NCBI GenBank assembly: GCA_036172665.1
Contig: JAYKNF010000016.1
Coordinates: forward strand, 310,001-374,000
From: Prosopocoilus inquinatus
Taxonomy: Eukaryota > Arthropoda > Insecta > Coleoptera > Lucanidae
Length of the DNA stretch: 64,000 nucleotides
Direction of reading: 5' to 3'
In this document: piece after piece, positions 43,346 to 54,461 of the stretch
Layout: every line of letters starts with the position of its first letter
How positions within the stretch are numbered: position 1 is the first letter of the stretch
Made by a program: the position numbers and the translations under genes
The notes under the pieces: generated by a model
Seen by the model: the letters and a program-made list of their open reading frames with translations, nothing else
What the model was told of the DNA's origin: nothing
Databases searched by the model: none

Positions 43346-44927
43346 AGTGCAAGTAATTAAGCTCATTTGTGAGTTCTGCAGAACATTTAATCTTATAAAA
43401 TTTTGAATTACTTATACAAGATTAACATTATCTTTTCTTAATGTAATCCGGGAAGCAGATTAGGTAAAGATTTGACATTATTACTGCGAAGAGAATTATA
43501 TTAAACATATGTAAATTGTAAATAGGAATTCATATTTTTTGTGAATTCAAATATTTCAAAACCGTTTTTTCCTGTAGATTACGAATATGCAAAAACATAA
43601 TAGTTCGATCTAAAATTTCAAAATTACCCCCGCCCTCACATCGGCGGGGATTGAGGGGGTTAATTTTGATGAGATTTGTGTCCCCTTCGAAAATACTAAG
43701 AATTTACGTAAAAACATTTTTTATGCAATGCGTAGGTACTTCTCGAAATATTTCGTTGACTCGTACTAAAAAATTAAAAATTCACCCGGTATATTATTGA
43801 ACAGAATTTACTAACCGGCAGATATTGGCAAGAAGTTAAAATCTGGATACTTAGAAAACATTAATACGGATGTTTTAATACAAGTTTAAATGCATAATCT
43901 TGTATACTTCATAATTATATTGCTGTTTATAGTGAAGCGGAACTCTCAGAAAGGAGTATTATTAGTATGGCTTTTATGAGTGGCGAAACATTTAAATTAT
44001 ACGTTGAATTTCAGTAAATCAAAGCTAAAAGACTGAAGAATAATTCTGTGTAATTTGTTTTCACAGTAATTGCGGTATGAGGTTTGAAAGTAAAGAGTTT
44101 TTCGGGCGAACTTCGTGGGTTTTAAATTCTCGTTTTTTTTTTTACAAATTCAAAAAGCAATTCTGAAGAAACATGAAATATTTGATAAGTAATAATTATA
44201 CTGCATGTAATACATACTATAGACATTATTGTAACAAAATTTCAGCTTGCTGTGAGAAAGTTGAAAATTCTCTTTTTTCGCACGTTTTTCAACTTTGGAA
44301 ACACTGTATGTCGTCTTTAATGGGTCGGTGATTCTATTTTATTGTGTTCCCATAAAGCTTTTAAAATGCGATGAACCAATTGACTTTGAATTTTGCTGGA
44401 ATTTTGTTTTATAACGTTGTTTTTGTGCACGGCCGACCAGAAGTTCTCAAACAAAAGAGTCAATACTCCTCCACTAGGTAATTTTTTTATTTTTGAGCTA
44501 GACTTTTAGTAGTTGCAGCATTAATTCTCTTACAAGATGAGGAATTTGCGGTATTAATATGTGAAACTAATTTGATTGCACCCTTATATTTGAATAATAG
44601 GGTGACAAGCTTTTCATACAATACTTTTTGTGTAATATTATTTATAACAACTGAACTTAATTTTGTGTAACACACACTTTTGATAACGCTAATCACTACC
44701 CCAGTTATCACTCAGATTCTTTCAGAAAAATAATTCTTTTTATTCGGAGAAAAATGATAAACTTTCTTATTTTTATGACACATTAATTGACAACAAAAAC
44801 TTTTTTTTTCTAAGTTAACTATTAGAATAATTATACATATTTGTGTCTTAACATTCTCCCATTTTGGCGAAAAATTTCTACAAGATGAGCCAAAACAATA
44901 AACTAATAGTGACACGAATCTGACGAT
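43346..44927. other. No gene recognised
   Basis: AT-rich. A cccccgccctcacatcgg and cggggattgaggggg hairpin lies at about 43626-43662. Short frames at 44487-44711 and 44712-44915 (minus) have no recognisable family. A BEL/Pao 3' LTR would be expected in this interval, but I could not identify its ends. Confidence 0.45.
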
Positions 44928-45093
44928 TTATAACATTAATTTTTCCGGCTTTCTAACTACACGACCACTCCGAGTTATGTAATTCTTCTCACCCTCATCT
45001 TTTTTATTATTTTGTGTCTTTATTCTGTTGAAAACTTTTTCGGGTGAAATACTGCCAGTTAAATCATCTGCTTCTTTGTTCATTGCTACATTT
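44928..45093 (-). pseudogene. BEL/Pao polyprotein extreme C-terminus
   Basis: A shifted frame continues the tail and ends YITRSGRVVRKPEKLML, the usual closing motif of BEL/Pao polyproteins, with the stop at 44928. Confidence 0.75.
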
Positions 45094-46690
45094 TCAGCTC
45101 CTTCTAGCAGATGCAGACAAAAACCCTGACTTTGTACGTAAACGCACAAGTCGAACCACGTCATCTTTGCTCGGTAGTAACTCCACCACACGTCCTAATA
45201 GCCAATCTATACGATGTGATTGATCGTCACCAATTAAAACAATATCCCCAATACGAACAGATCGATAACAGTTCTTTTTGGACCAAAGCTTCAATTGGCC
45301 TAAATATTCTAATCCAAATCGCTTTCGCAAATCTATACGCAATTTTTGTCGATATTTTTCTCTTTTGCATAATGCTAACGAGTCTACATCAAAATCAGGT
45401 ACTCCTACCTCTTGAATATCACGTAGAAACATATTCGATGTTAATGGTACTAAATCCTCAGGATTATTAGATTGATATGTGATAGGTCTCGCGTTAATAA
45501 CTGTCAATCTGTCAGAACTGTTAAAAATTCTTCATAAGTCAAACAGGATTTACCCAACACTTTCCTGAGTAGTTGTTTCAATAAGCCGATCACGCGTTCC
45601 CAAAAACCACCCCACCAAGGAGCAGTAGGAGGATTAAATTTCCATGTAATCTTCTGCACAGCGTTTTGAGTCTCAATAACAGTCCAATCAATTTTACAAA
45701 AAGCGTTGTCAGTACCAACAAAATTTGTTCCTCGGTCACTGTAAACTGTATGCGGACGTCCACGACGAGCTACAAATCGTCTAATTGCTTGAAGAAAACA
45801 ATTTGTAAAAAGAGACGTCAAAAGTTCCAGATGAATTGCTCGATAAATTGCAAACGTAAAGAAGCAAATCCATGCCTTCTTGTTTCCTCTCAAATAAACT
45901 GGTCCGGCCAAATCAACACCAACTATTTCAAAAACTGCTGCTTCTCGTACCCGATCAACAGGTAAAGGTGGACTTTCTTGTTCAAACCTCGATGCTCTTT
46001 GTCGTCTGCAACGCACACATTTTGAGATAACTTTTCGTATCTGTTTCTTACCTCCGATAATCCAATAATGTTCTCGTAGTATGTATGCTCGTAAGGTTTT
46101 GCACTCCCGCATGGCACAAGTTCAAATGCTTCTCGTGAATTTATTGTTCAATAAGGCTATGCTCAGCGGGAAGTAATATTGGGTAACAAAAATCTCTTTT
46201 GTCATCTCGATTGGAAACTTTAGTCGTCAAACGAATCTGTAAATATTCGCAAAGAAGATATTTCTTTACATCTGCTTTCATCAAACGAATCTACCAACCG
46301 AAGTAAATTTTTCTCCGCTAATTCGTATTCTTTAGCTGACAAATCTCCTTTAATACTTTCCTTGGAATGTCGACAATTATTTATAAATCTTAATATCCAT
46401 CCCATAAGTGGTACATTCTGTTTGTATTTGGAAAAATATTTACAGTACCAATTTTGATCGTCAACATCTAGCAATGAAGTTACGAGTTTCTTCTTTCTCT
46501 CCAAATTAACTAGTTTTTCCTCTATTACTTCTTTGCTGACAAGCCATTCGGTCGAAGGTTTGTATAACCAACAAGGTCCCTCCCACCAGCGAGATCCAAT
46601 TAATTGTGCTGTCGAACATCCCCTTGAAGGTAAATCAGCAGGATTATCTGTTCCTGATATATGTTTCCAAGCATCAACAGAAGTATACAT
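45094..46690 (-). pseudogene. BEL/Pao integrase and C-terminal domain
   Basis: 46220-46690 is the linker with WKHISGTDNPADLPSRGC. 45504-46112 is the integrase, with zinc-finger residues (CVRCRRQR), first Asp in VGVDLAGP, second in YSDRGTNFVG and Glu in GGFWERVIGLLK, all preserved. 45094-45507 is the DUF5641-type tail (RIGDIVLIGDDQSHRIDW). The integrase stretch itself is intact in frame; breaks lie at the domain borders. Confidence 0.87.
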
Positions 46691-46814
46691 TCTTATCTCC
46701 TGTACACGATTCCAAATAAAAGATGACCATTAATTTTCTCTTTGAATCCACGCTATAACTGTAGTGGAATCACTCCAAAAATGGCTTTGTACGGCGACAT
46801 TCTTTAAAGCTTCT

Positions 46815-48025
46815 TTAACTGTTGTATACAATCTGGATCCAGTAAGAGCGGCAAGTTCTCGGGATCGATATCTTTTTCAGTGGAGTAACTCTTGAACGTA
46901 CTTGCATCAAATGAACTGATACTGCAGAGCCAACTTCGATTCTTAAAAATACAACAGCTGCATAAGCATCCTGACTTGCATCACAGAATGTATGAAGACT
47001 TAAACGACATTCTTTATTTATAGCGTAATTGATCCATCTAGGTATTTTTATTTTAATTAACTGAGATAATTCAACTTGCCATTTTCGAAATTTCTTGGAG
47101 ATTTCCTCTTCAAGTTCGACGTCCCAAGGCAACTTATCTCTCCAAGTCTTCTATAGTATTAATTTGAATTTTAATGTTACTGGACAAGTAAAACCTCTAA
47201 AACAGAAACTACTTATTGAAATTGTATCATTTTGTTTGTTCCACGTTAATCCTAATACGGAAACTTCTGGTTTCTCTGAATTATCATTTGTGTACTCCCA
47301 CCCTCTAAGATCAAATAAACCTGCTGCCATTACTTCAGTAGCTTCTTTTATAAAGGTGTGGAGTTCTTCATGGCTCACGCAGGTATTGCAACTGTCGACA
47401 TAAAATGAGTCTTTTAATTTATTAGTCGTAACAGAATATAATTTGACTTCTTCGGTATTATATGATAACATTCGTTATAAACGATAAAAATAGTCATACC
47501 AAGCAAAAAAGGACTACAGCATACTTAAAATACAACTCTCTTGTGCCGATATACTTCCATTTTTCCATCAACTGTTTGCCAAATAAAACGAAGAAAGTCT
47601 CTATTACTCTCCTGAAGACCGATTTGCAAAAAAGCCTTCGCAATGTCAGATATTAAACCAATCTTCTGGAATCGAAAACGTAATAGCAACGAAGGAATCA
47701 ATTCTATCAGGTTTGGTTCGGTTTCTAAACAATAATTCAGACATGGTTTTCCTTTTTCATGAGCAGACGCATCAAATACGGGCCTTATTTTGGTAGTGGC
47801 GCTTGAAGATTTAGTGACCGGACGATGTGGTAAGTAGTGGACTGGTCCAGATGCATTTAGCTCTTTCACATCTTCTATTATACCCACATGTTTCCACTCT
47901 ACAAAAATCTTACCACATTCTTCGTACAATGCTTCAGCTTCTAACATCCTTATGACATTACTCAATCTTTTTCTGGCTACATTGAAGTTATTTGGAAGTG
48001 ATGGATGATCTACGCGCCAAGGCAT
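46815..48025 (-). pseudogene. BEL/Pao reverse transcriptase and RNase H
   Basis: 47525-48025 gives VHYLPHRPVTKSSSATTK, IRPVFDASAHEKGKPCLN and DIAKAFLQIGLQESNRDFLR, ending at YRHKRVVF. 47151-47471 carries the catalytic loop, in which YVDD is changed to YVDS. 46815-47132 carries the RNase H start (LHTFCDASQDAYAAVVFLR). At least two frameshifts and a small deletion separate them. The catalytic change alone would stop DNA synthesis. Confidence 0.85.
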
Positions 48026-48191
48026 CTGTACTTCATACCTTTTTTCTCGTCAATACTCACTGGATTCTTGAAATGCATTTTTACTTCTTCAATTTCTTGC
48101 TTCGATTTTCTTTTTCCTGGATCTGTAATTCCCAAAACATCTAAACGCCATAATAAAGCATCAAATTTACAGGCATAGTTGTCATCTGTAT

Positions 48192-48506
48192 TCACCAGTC
48201 TAATCTCAAAACAGGTATGTTTTTTCCATTTAAATTTCCACCAAAGAGAGAATGGCAAATACTCTCCTGTACCTTAGGTTTATATTCCATTTCTTTAGCA
48301 GTAGATTTTAAAATGTATGATCGTTGCGATCCTATGTCAATTAGAGCTCGTACTTCACGTGTAGTTGTGTCATTACGTATTTTTACCCTTATCGTTTGTA
48401 AAAAGACGTGAGTTTCAGAAAAACTGGCTAATGCTTTTTCATCGCTATTGGATTTATCTAGTTTACCAGTGTGACTATTACATGACGGCTTCTTATTAAT
48501 TGTCAA
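48192..48506 (-). pseudogene. BEL/Pao protease
   Basis: It contains the retropepsin segment ALIDIGSQRSYILKSTA. The usual catalytic D-S/T-G reads D-I-G, and the next block SLFGG is conserved in Pao-type proteases. The frame overlaps gag by 11 bp. Confidence 0.75.
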
Positions 48507-49175
48507 CTGAGGACAGAGACAAAATCTTCCGCTTCTCCTGCAGACTTATTTTCTGTGCTTTAAAGCAAGCGTCACTTTCGTGCTTTCCATTGCAAAATAC
48601 ACAAACAGCATCCTGGCAAACAAATAATTCCGCTGCTGTCGGCACATTTTCGCTCTTCAGTTTGTATTTATGTTTCTTTTCTGTGATATTTGGAACATTC
48701 AATTCAAAACCTTTCGTCGCTAATGAAATATGCTCATCGTGTTCTACTTCTCTTTTCATAAAAGTCATTAAACTCTGAAGACGAGTTTGAACTGATCCAC
48801 CTGTGTCAGATCTTTGTATTTATATTTCTTTTCTGTGATATTTGGAACATTCAATTCAAAACCTTTCGTCGCTAATGAAATATGCTCATTGTGTTCTACT
48901 TCTCTTTTCATAAAAGTCATTAAACTCTGAAGACGAGTTTGAACTGATCCACCTGTGTCAGATCTCTGACAAACTCATAGAAGTTCTACTGGAAGACATG
49001 ATTCCACCAAAGGATATAATATTGCAGCACACTTGTCCATTGTAACACCTAGCGTTTCTAAAGCTCTCATTTGGATTTCAATGCGGTCATATAATATCGA
49101 CAAACCACTTCTATTTTCATCTTGAAGTCCCTTGTTCAAAATAAGTTTCAGCAATTCTCTGACATAAACTTCCAT
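48496..49175 (-). pseudogene. BEL/Pao gag fragment
   Basis: 48975-49175 holds the N-terminal gag helix-rich part (LSILYDRIEIQMRALETLG). 48496-48768 holds the C-terminal part with a zinc knuckle (CVFCNGKHESDACFKAQ). The two are separated by an imperfect ~165-bp tandem duplication that repeats the ISLATKGFELNVPNIT-coding region. Gag packages the element RNA. Confidence 0.8.
48640..48970 (-). repeat. 165-bp tandem duplication inside BEL gag
   Basis: The block from tttcttttctgtgatatttg to gatccacctgtgtcagatct occurs twice in a row (about 48640-48812 and 48813-48969), with few differences. This is a post-insertion duplication. Confidence 0.85.
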
Positions 49176-50193
49176 AAGTAATTCATCCCTCCCGAAACGA
49201 GACTTGAGACATTAAACTGCCTTCGGATAATTTATTTCTTATTTCTAAGACAAAAATATAAATACCTATTATGGCCATAATCAGAAACAGTTAAAGTACA
49301 GGATTCCGGAGAAAAACTGTATTATTGGTTTCACAAATTATCGATGATGTCACAACAACTTATTCTATTTAATTTTATGTACCCCTAATTTAAAATAATT
49401 TAAGTTAACTCAGTATGTCATTTGGTCCTGTCAAAATAGAATCCATAAAACGAACTCTCACACGTAATGGAAAACAATTCATATTTGAAATTACGATTAC
49501 AATTTAAAAATAAAACAAATGATAAAGGTTGAAATAAACTTTTGAAGAATTCTAATTCATAAACATTGAAATAATTTTTTTAATTAATAATTAATTACCG
49601 TATCAAATTGTATTGTTGATCTTAAAAACATTAAAAATTTACTTTTATTTTACATATATTGAAGAACAAAAAATGTATGACCTTACCAAACAAACAACAC
49701 GTTTTTTATAATTATATTTACGAATCTGGTAGTCGAACGCTTCGAATTCATCTTAGGCAGGTTAAATACATTTCGCAAGCGGGATTACCTACTCGCAATG
49801 CTTGCCCGCCTCCCTGTAATGTGGGTCTCAACTGCTTAGCCCGATTTTATGCGGGAGACATTACTTTTGTCTAGCACCATACTTTACAGTTAGAATTCGT
49901 GAACATTTTCCTACAAAATACATTAAACATACTTTATTCCAATTCACACATAAATGACGTGTATAAAATTAAAAATTTAATTAAATTCTATAATAAACTT
50001 TGAGTTTGAGTGTATTAATTTATTCATTTTAAACAAATTATGTCGTGAATTATCGTGAACGGTGGTCTTTCCGCTCTTCATATAGCGACTCTGATTTCAT
50101 CGAACGGCCGGCCTGTTGTGCCCACATTATTTACCGTAGATATTTCTAATTGTAAAAATATTGTAAAACATGCTGATATCGAAGGTTATTTCC
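49176..50193. other. No gene recognised
   Basis: AT-rich. A 71-codon frame at 49659-49874 with several Cys (NACPPPCNVGLNCLA) has no recognised family. The 5' LTR of the BEL element should lie near its start but could not be delimited. Confidence 0.45.
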
Positions 50194-50334
50194 TTAGGGG
50201 GTCATTCACGAAAAAGGACTAGCAAGTCGTCACCGACGCCGACGCGACGGTGCAAATTGGAAATCCTTTGCAATGCAGTGACGTTGTCATGGTAACTACA
50301 CAGTCAACACACTTTTTGCAAGTCAGACTGAACG

Positions 50335-50985
50335 GGAAAAGCTAAATATAACGGAGCATCGACGTTAAAAGGTTTCGAAAGTCTTGTTCTTCTTGTCACA
50401 TCGATTTCAATCAAAAGTTTTACTATAAAATCCTAATTCTGTTTGATTTTCTTTAAAAATTATTTTTGAATGTATAAAAATTTTCACGCAAATTAACACT
50501 TACGAGGTTTATTAGTGTTAATTATTATATAAAAATACTTTTTAAATAAAATTAAACAGAATTTGCAAATTCAGGTAACTTAATTCATTAAACTCTCAGC
50601 CAAATTATTATTATTATTAGTGTAACTATGGGAACAAGTAAACACCGATAAGGTAATTCTTCAAAAAGATTTGCAAAGTGTCGTTATCGGTTTGTAAATT
50701 GCACCTGATCTTGACGTCCTGCAACGACATTTGTGTGATACAGAAATAGGCCATATTCTATTTAGTTTTATTTAAAAAGTATTTTTATATAATAATTAAC
50801 ACTAGTAAATCTGATAATAGTTAATTTGCGGGAAAATTTTATACATACAAAAATATATTTTAAAGAAAATTAAACAGAATACGATTTTTTAGTGTAAGGT
50901 TTGATTGAAAACGATTTGACAAGAAGAACAAAACTTTCGAAACCTATTAACGTCGATACTCCATTATATTTAGTTTAATCGCAAC
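50335..50985. repeat. Internal foldback, ~240-bp arms
   Basis: The arms (about 50335-50578 and 50740-50985) share the cgacgttaaaaggtttcgaa block, the cttgttcttcttgtca block and the ttaaacagaat end, in opposite orientation. Confidence 0.8.
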
Positions 50986-51004
50986 ATTTTCTTTTGGGGT
51001 TCAT

Positions 51005-51810
51005 ATTGCTGAAAATCTATGGACAGTACATTCAGTTATATAATTCACTCAAAGTATGCCATGAAAATAACGTAGTTCATCTGTTAAAGGGGTAATGGCC
51101 GAACCTTAGAATTTAAACAGCGCGTCAATACACGTAGCTAAAACTTTTCCTTTTTCACTTAATAAGTAATTTTAACGTAGAAAAAGTACCTGTGCTTTAA
51201 TATTATGATTTTGGGATAACATTTTTCATTATTAATAGTTAATATTTGATTTAGACTGCTATAAAATTGTGTTTTTGTCGGACTCTGAACGAAGTGTCTC
51301 TAAAAAAATGGTAAAAAATGGTATTGTTGAAACTTTTTCCACTTATTCAACATTTGCCTTTTTGCATCATTTTGAAAATTATAGCCGTCTAAATTTCGCA
51401 ATATATTTTCTGATTTCTAAAAATTTAGATGGCTATAATTTTAAAAATGGCACAAAAAGGCAAATGCTTTTGCGAAAAATCAAAACTTTCTTACTTCCTG
51501 AATAAGTGGAATAAGTTTCAAGAATACTATTTTTTACCACTTTTTAAGAGATTCATTCAAAAGTCCGGCAAAAACACAATTTTATAACAGTCTAAATCAA
51601 ATATTAACTATTTATAATGAAATATATTATCCCAAAATCATAATTTTATTGCACAAGTACTTTTCCTGTGTTAAAATTACTTCTTAACTGAAAAAGGAAA
51701 AGTTTGAGCTACGTATTACGCGCTGTTTAAATTCCTGCGATCGGCTATTACCTCTTTAACAGATGAACTACGTTGTTTTCATGGCATTCTTTGATTGAAT
51801 TTTATAACTG
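51005..51810. repeat. Internal foldback, ~390-bp arms
   Basis: The arms (about 51005-51410 and 51418-51810) are imperfect reverse complements with almost no spacer. They include the atgccatgaaaataacgtag block and the ttttgggataa block. Transcripts through it would form a hairpin of several hundred base pairs. Confidence 0.82.
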
Positions 51811-52310
51811 AACATACTGTACATTGATAAAGGCCGTTTTACATTTTTGTCCAGCTAATTCCTTGATTTCGCCCGCTGTGCGTCGTGTCGGCGTCGGTAA
51901 TGACCTGCAAGTCCTTTCTCGTAAATGGCCCCCTTACAATTTCTATGTGGAGTCTTATTTCTGCTACAAAAATTTAAAAAAAAAGACATTTCTTAGAAGC
52001 TGTATTTAACGGACGACAGTGCAACAATGTGCTAAAGGGTAACCAATGAAATGTTTGGAGTGAATGGGCCAACCAATCATAAAATTTTTCTTTAAATGTC
52101 ATAATGTTGGGGATTAACAAGCAAGTAAAATATCAACTCGATAGGGGTACCTTCACAGTTATTCTTCTTAATTCAATAAATAGCAGTAGTATAGCAAGCG
52201 GGATCCTAGGACACTTCGATGGCATGTTCCATCCGAAGAGACCACCGTTGAAATCCAACCCCAATTGTAGGGGTGTTTTTATCGGTGAAGAAGTAACCCC
52301 TGTTGGTTCT

Positions 52311-52460
52311 TGTGCATGTCGTCAATGACCAGAGGGTGTAAGAAGTGGTCAATGACCAGAGGCTTTCAAGGTCGCCTTGTGGACAATGCTGAGAGGCCTA
52401 AGAAGAAGTCTTTCAAGGTCATCGTCAATGACCAGAGGCCTAAGAAGAAGTGGAGGCTGG
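52311..52460 (+). repeat. Minisatellite with gtcaatgaccagagg units
   Basis: Three copies of gtcaatgaccagagg alternate with ctttcaaggtc and cctaagaagaag segments. Some copies contain AAGGTCA. A homopolymer of about 20 T follows near 52626-52644. Confidence 0.7.
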
Positions 52461-52800
52461 AGGAGCCTCGCCGCGGTTGCGCAAGCAGAGGCTTTCAAAG
52501 TCGCGCGCGCGCTGACCTTTGTACTGTCCTAGTACGAGCGGTATTTCTTGAACGCGTATCGTTTCGCAGGTTTGAACAGAATTTTTGCGCTACCTGTCAC
52601 ACAGGTGACACTTGTTTGTGTCGGTTTTTTTTTTTTTTTTTTTGGTTGCTTACTGATTGAAAAAAAATGCAAAAATGTAAATTTTTAGGAATCTGTGTTC
52701 GAACGTCGCTAGGGGGATCAGACGAGCGGTTACGCAAAGACGATAAGAGACGCTAGGTCAAACGAGGGATCAGGAAACTGATAAGACGCTTCGTTAGAAT

Positions 52801-53010
52801 GTAATATTTTATTTCAGACTTGTTCTAATATAATATTACAATTTTTACAAATAAAAAAAACTTTTAGTTATAATTTACAATTAAAATAATTAGGATTTGT
52901 AAAATTTGTAAAAATGTAGATTTTTAGGAAGAATGTAATATTTTATTTCAGACTTGTTCTAATATAAATACAACAAATGTTACAATTTTTACAATTAAGA
53001 AATTTAAAAA
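52801..53010. repeat. ~130-bp direct repeat
   Basis: The block gtaatattttatttcagact plus tgttctaatata and the acaatttttacaa block occurs at about 52799-52860 and 52929-53000. Confidence 0.75.
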
Positions 53011-53020
53011 AAGTTGATAT

Positions 53021-53368
53021 TCACATGTTACATGTACTTGTTACGGGTACAGTTTCATTATGATTATCAGAATCTGAGTCATTAAAATTACAAATACAAA
53101 ATTCTGATTCGATAACATCGTACAGATCTTTTTTACATGCTAAACAGTTCCCGATGTTATTGAAGCGAGAGATTTGATTTACGTTTATTTGATTCCTATC
53201 TTCGGTTGACAACATCGTATCGAATTCCATCAGACGTAAACAGTCACTTATTTCAACGTTCCAGAATCTTTCACACGGTGCACATACGCGAATGACCAGA
53301 TGTCGGTTACCAAATAATTGATAAACGGAATGCACCCGGGATACTACGCAAACTTTGTACTCAGCCAT
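53021..53368 (-). CDS. Unknown 115-aa Cys-rich protein, virus-like compact gene
   Basis: This is an intact frame from ATG 53368. It has Cys pairs CAPC and CLACKKDL plus a terminal CICNF, spaced like a small zinc-binding domain, and an acidic NDSDSDNHNET tail. A TATAAAT-like box lies about 45 bp upstream in the 72-bp gap to the previous gene. It is the third member of a tightly packed minus-strand group with the dUTPase end and the 65-aa frame. I do not recognise the family. Gene density and small size are more like a DNA virus or a large mobile element than an insect gene. Confidence 0.5.
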   Translation of the reverse strand: MAEYKVCVVSRVHSVYQLFGNRHLVIRVCAPCERFWNVEISDCLRLMEFDTMLSTEDRNQINVNQISRFNNIGNCLACKKDLYDVIESEFCICNFNDSDSDNHNETVPVTSTCNM

Positions 53369-53439
53369 ATTTTTATGTAATGAACGAATGAATCGCTCAA
53401 GCTAATTTATACGTATGATCGTTTCCACCACTTAAGTAG

Positions 53440-53637
53440 TTATTTTTTCTTTTTGGATAAAGGTTTTTCTTCAGAGCTTGATTGCGAAATCTTTTCATTA
53501 CATTGTAGGAATTCTAAAAACGGACTCTTACTCAATGATGTTTTTTCATCGTTATCTTTGATACTAGCAGTGTGTTTTTTTATAGATAGTTCACAAAAAC
53601 AGAAAAACTTTTGACATTTTCTACAATGTTGACTCAT
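53440..53637 (-). CDS. Unknown 65-aa protein with Cys motif and Lys-rich tail
   Basis: It begins MSQHCRKCQKFFCFCELS (a CxxC-x6-CxC pattern), continues with a Ser/Lys-rich region and ends KPLSKKKK. It starts only 15 bp after the stop of the dUTPase fragment on the same strand. Family unknown. Confidence 0.45.
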   Translation of the reverse strand: MSQHCRKCQKFFCFCELSIKKHTASIKDNDEKTSLSKSPFLEFLQCNEKISQSSSEEKPLSKKKK

Positions 53638-53652
53638 TTTAAGAGTTTCTAG

Positions 53653-53714
53653 TTATTGAATACCGCTCGATCCAAATCCGTTATCACCTCGAACCGTATC
53701 TGATAGTTCCTTCA
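53653..53714 (-). pseudogene. dUTPase C-terminus, truncated by Polinton B
   Basis: On the minus strand the last ~20 codons read SDTVRGDNGFGSSGIQ and then a stop. The Arg-Gly-x-x-Gly-Phe-Gly-Ser-Ser-Gly pattern is motif V of trimeric dUTPases, the flexible tail that closes over the uracil nucleotide. Everything upstream in the gene is replaced by the Polinton B terminal repeat, which starts at 53715. The enzyme would hydrolyse dUTP to dUMP to keep uracil out of DNA. Both cells and many large DNA viruses encode it, but the two tiny genes packed behind it favour a virus-like source. Confidence 0.7.
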
Positions 53715-54290
53715 AGTAGTAGGAATAGGCCGATTCTGGAACCTCCTCCGACCTTGACCAATAAAATTCAAGGTCAAGGTCGGAGGAGGTTCCAGAATCG
53801 GCCTATTCCTGACATGACCCCACCATGAGCTTCAAGGTCAAGGTTATGACCTTGAGGTGACCTTGAGGTGGCCTTGAAATGTCCTTGAGGTGACCTTGAA
53901 ATGACCGTGAGGTGACCTTGAGGTGACCTTGAAATGACCTTGAGGTGACCTTGAAGTGACCTTGAAATGACCTTGAGGTGACCTTGAAATGACCTTGAGG
54001 TGACCTTGAAATGACCTCGAGGTGACCTTGAAATGACCTTGAGGTGACCTTGAAATGACTTTGAAATGACCTCGAGGTGACCTTGAAATGACCTTGAGGT
54101 GACCTTGAAATGACCTCGAGGTGACCTTGAAATGACCTTGAGGTGACCTTGAAATAACCTTGAAATGACCTTGAAATGACCTCGAGGTGACCTTGAAATG
54201 ACTCTGAGGTGACCTTTAAATGACCTTGGGGTGACCTTGAGGCGACCTTGAAATGACTGAGGTGACCTCGTAACGGACCTTGAAGCGCGG
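53715..54290 (+). repeat. Polinton B left terminal repeat and TGACCTTGA array
   Basis: The terminal hairpin is at 53721-53810 (arms ~39 bp). About 53835-54255 is a tandem array of 11-bp units TGACCTTGAGG and TGACCTTGAAA, with about 25 TGACCTT copies counted by eye. The reverse complement is TCAAGGTCA. The array has no coding meaning, although it gives a spurious long frame. Confidence 0.92.
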
Positions 54291-54349
54291 TGACTCAAAT
54301 GTAATTGTTTTGAAATAACCCTGACGCAACCTGTTATTGAATATGTACC

Positions 54350-54384
54350 TATTTAAGGAGGTGTTTAATTTGATATCCGCAGAC
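54350..54384 (+). promoter_or_regulatory. PolB promoter (TATTTAAG plus start-like site)
   Basis: TATTTAAG at 54350-54357 lies about 31 bp before a gCAGAcgac start-like site, immediately inside the AAGGTCA array. The same TATA box and start site are conserved in Polinton A (near 26705 on its minus strand), although its first exon is gone. Confidence 0.5.
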
Positions 54385-54461
54385 GACGGTTGACCCTCAG
54401 ATTGAGTTTACCAACTTATTGAACGTAGTGAACGTGATAGTGCTTATTAAAATTATAAAAC

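Larger units (their letters stand above)
44928..49175 (-). mobile_element. BEL/Pao LTR retrotransposon, decayed, minus strand
   Basis: Gag, protease, RT, RNase H, integrase and the C-terminal DUF5641-like tail are recognisable in order across 4.2 kb on the minus strand. Every domain border has a frameshift. No LTR pair was identified. Gag is truncated at its N-terminus. Confidence 0.88.
50197..51933. mobile_element. Non-autonomous PIF/Harbinger-like element
   Basis: The terminal repeats start GGGGGTCATTCACG on the left and GGGGGCCATTTACG on the right (reverse complement). They match over about 55 bp, including a shared cgtcaccgacgccgac-type block. Both ends are flanked by TTA (50194-50196 and 51934-51936), the target site of PIF/Harbinger transposons. 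No transposase is encoded; the interior is two large foldbacks. Confidence 0.7.

Noticed and set aside
44487..44915. Two minus-strand frames as host exons
   Set aside because: No domain, no conserved splice sites, and adjacent to a decayed BEL element where LTR sequence is expected.
52310..52660. 116-codon plus-strand frame ending in a run of Phe
   Set aside because: Spans a minisatellite and a poly(T) run. The repeated peptide follows the DNA repeat and no domain is present.
53774..54298. 174-codon minus-strand frame with repeated RSFQGHLKVISRSPRGH units
   Set aside because: It is the translation of the 11-bp TGACCTTGA array in the Polinton end. Unit length not divisible by three still gives an open frame by chance, and no gene signals surround it.
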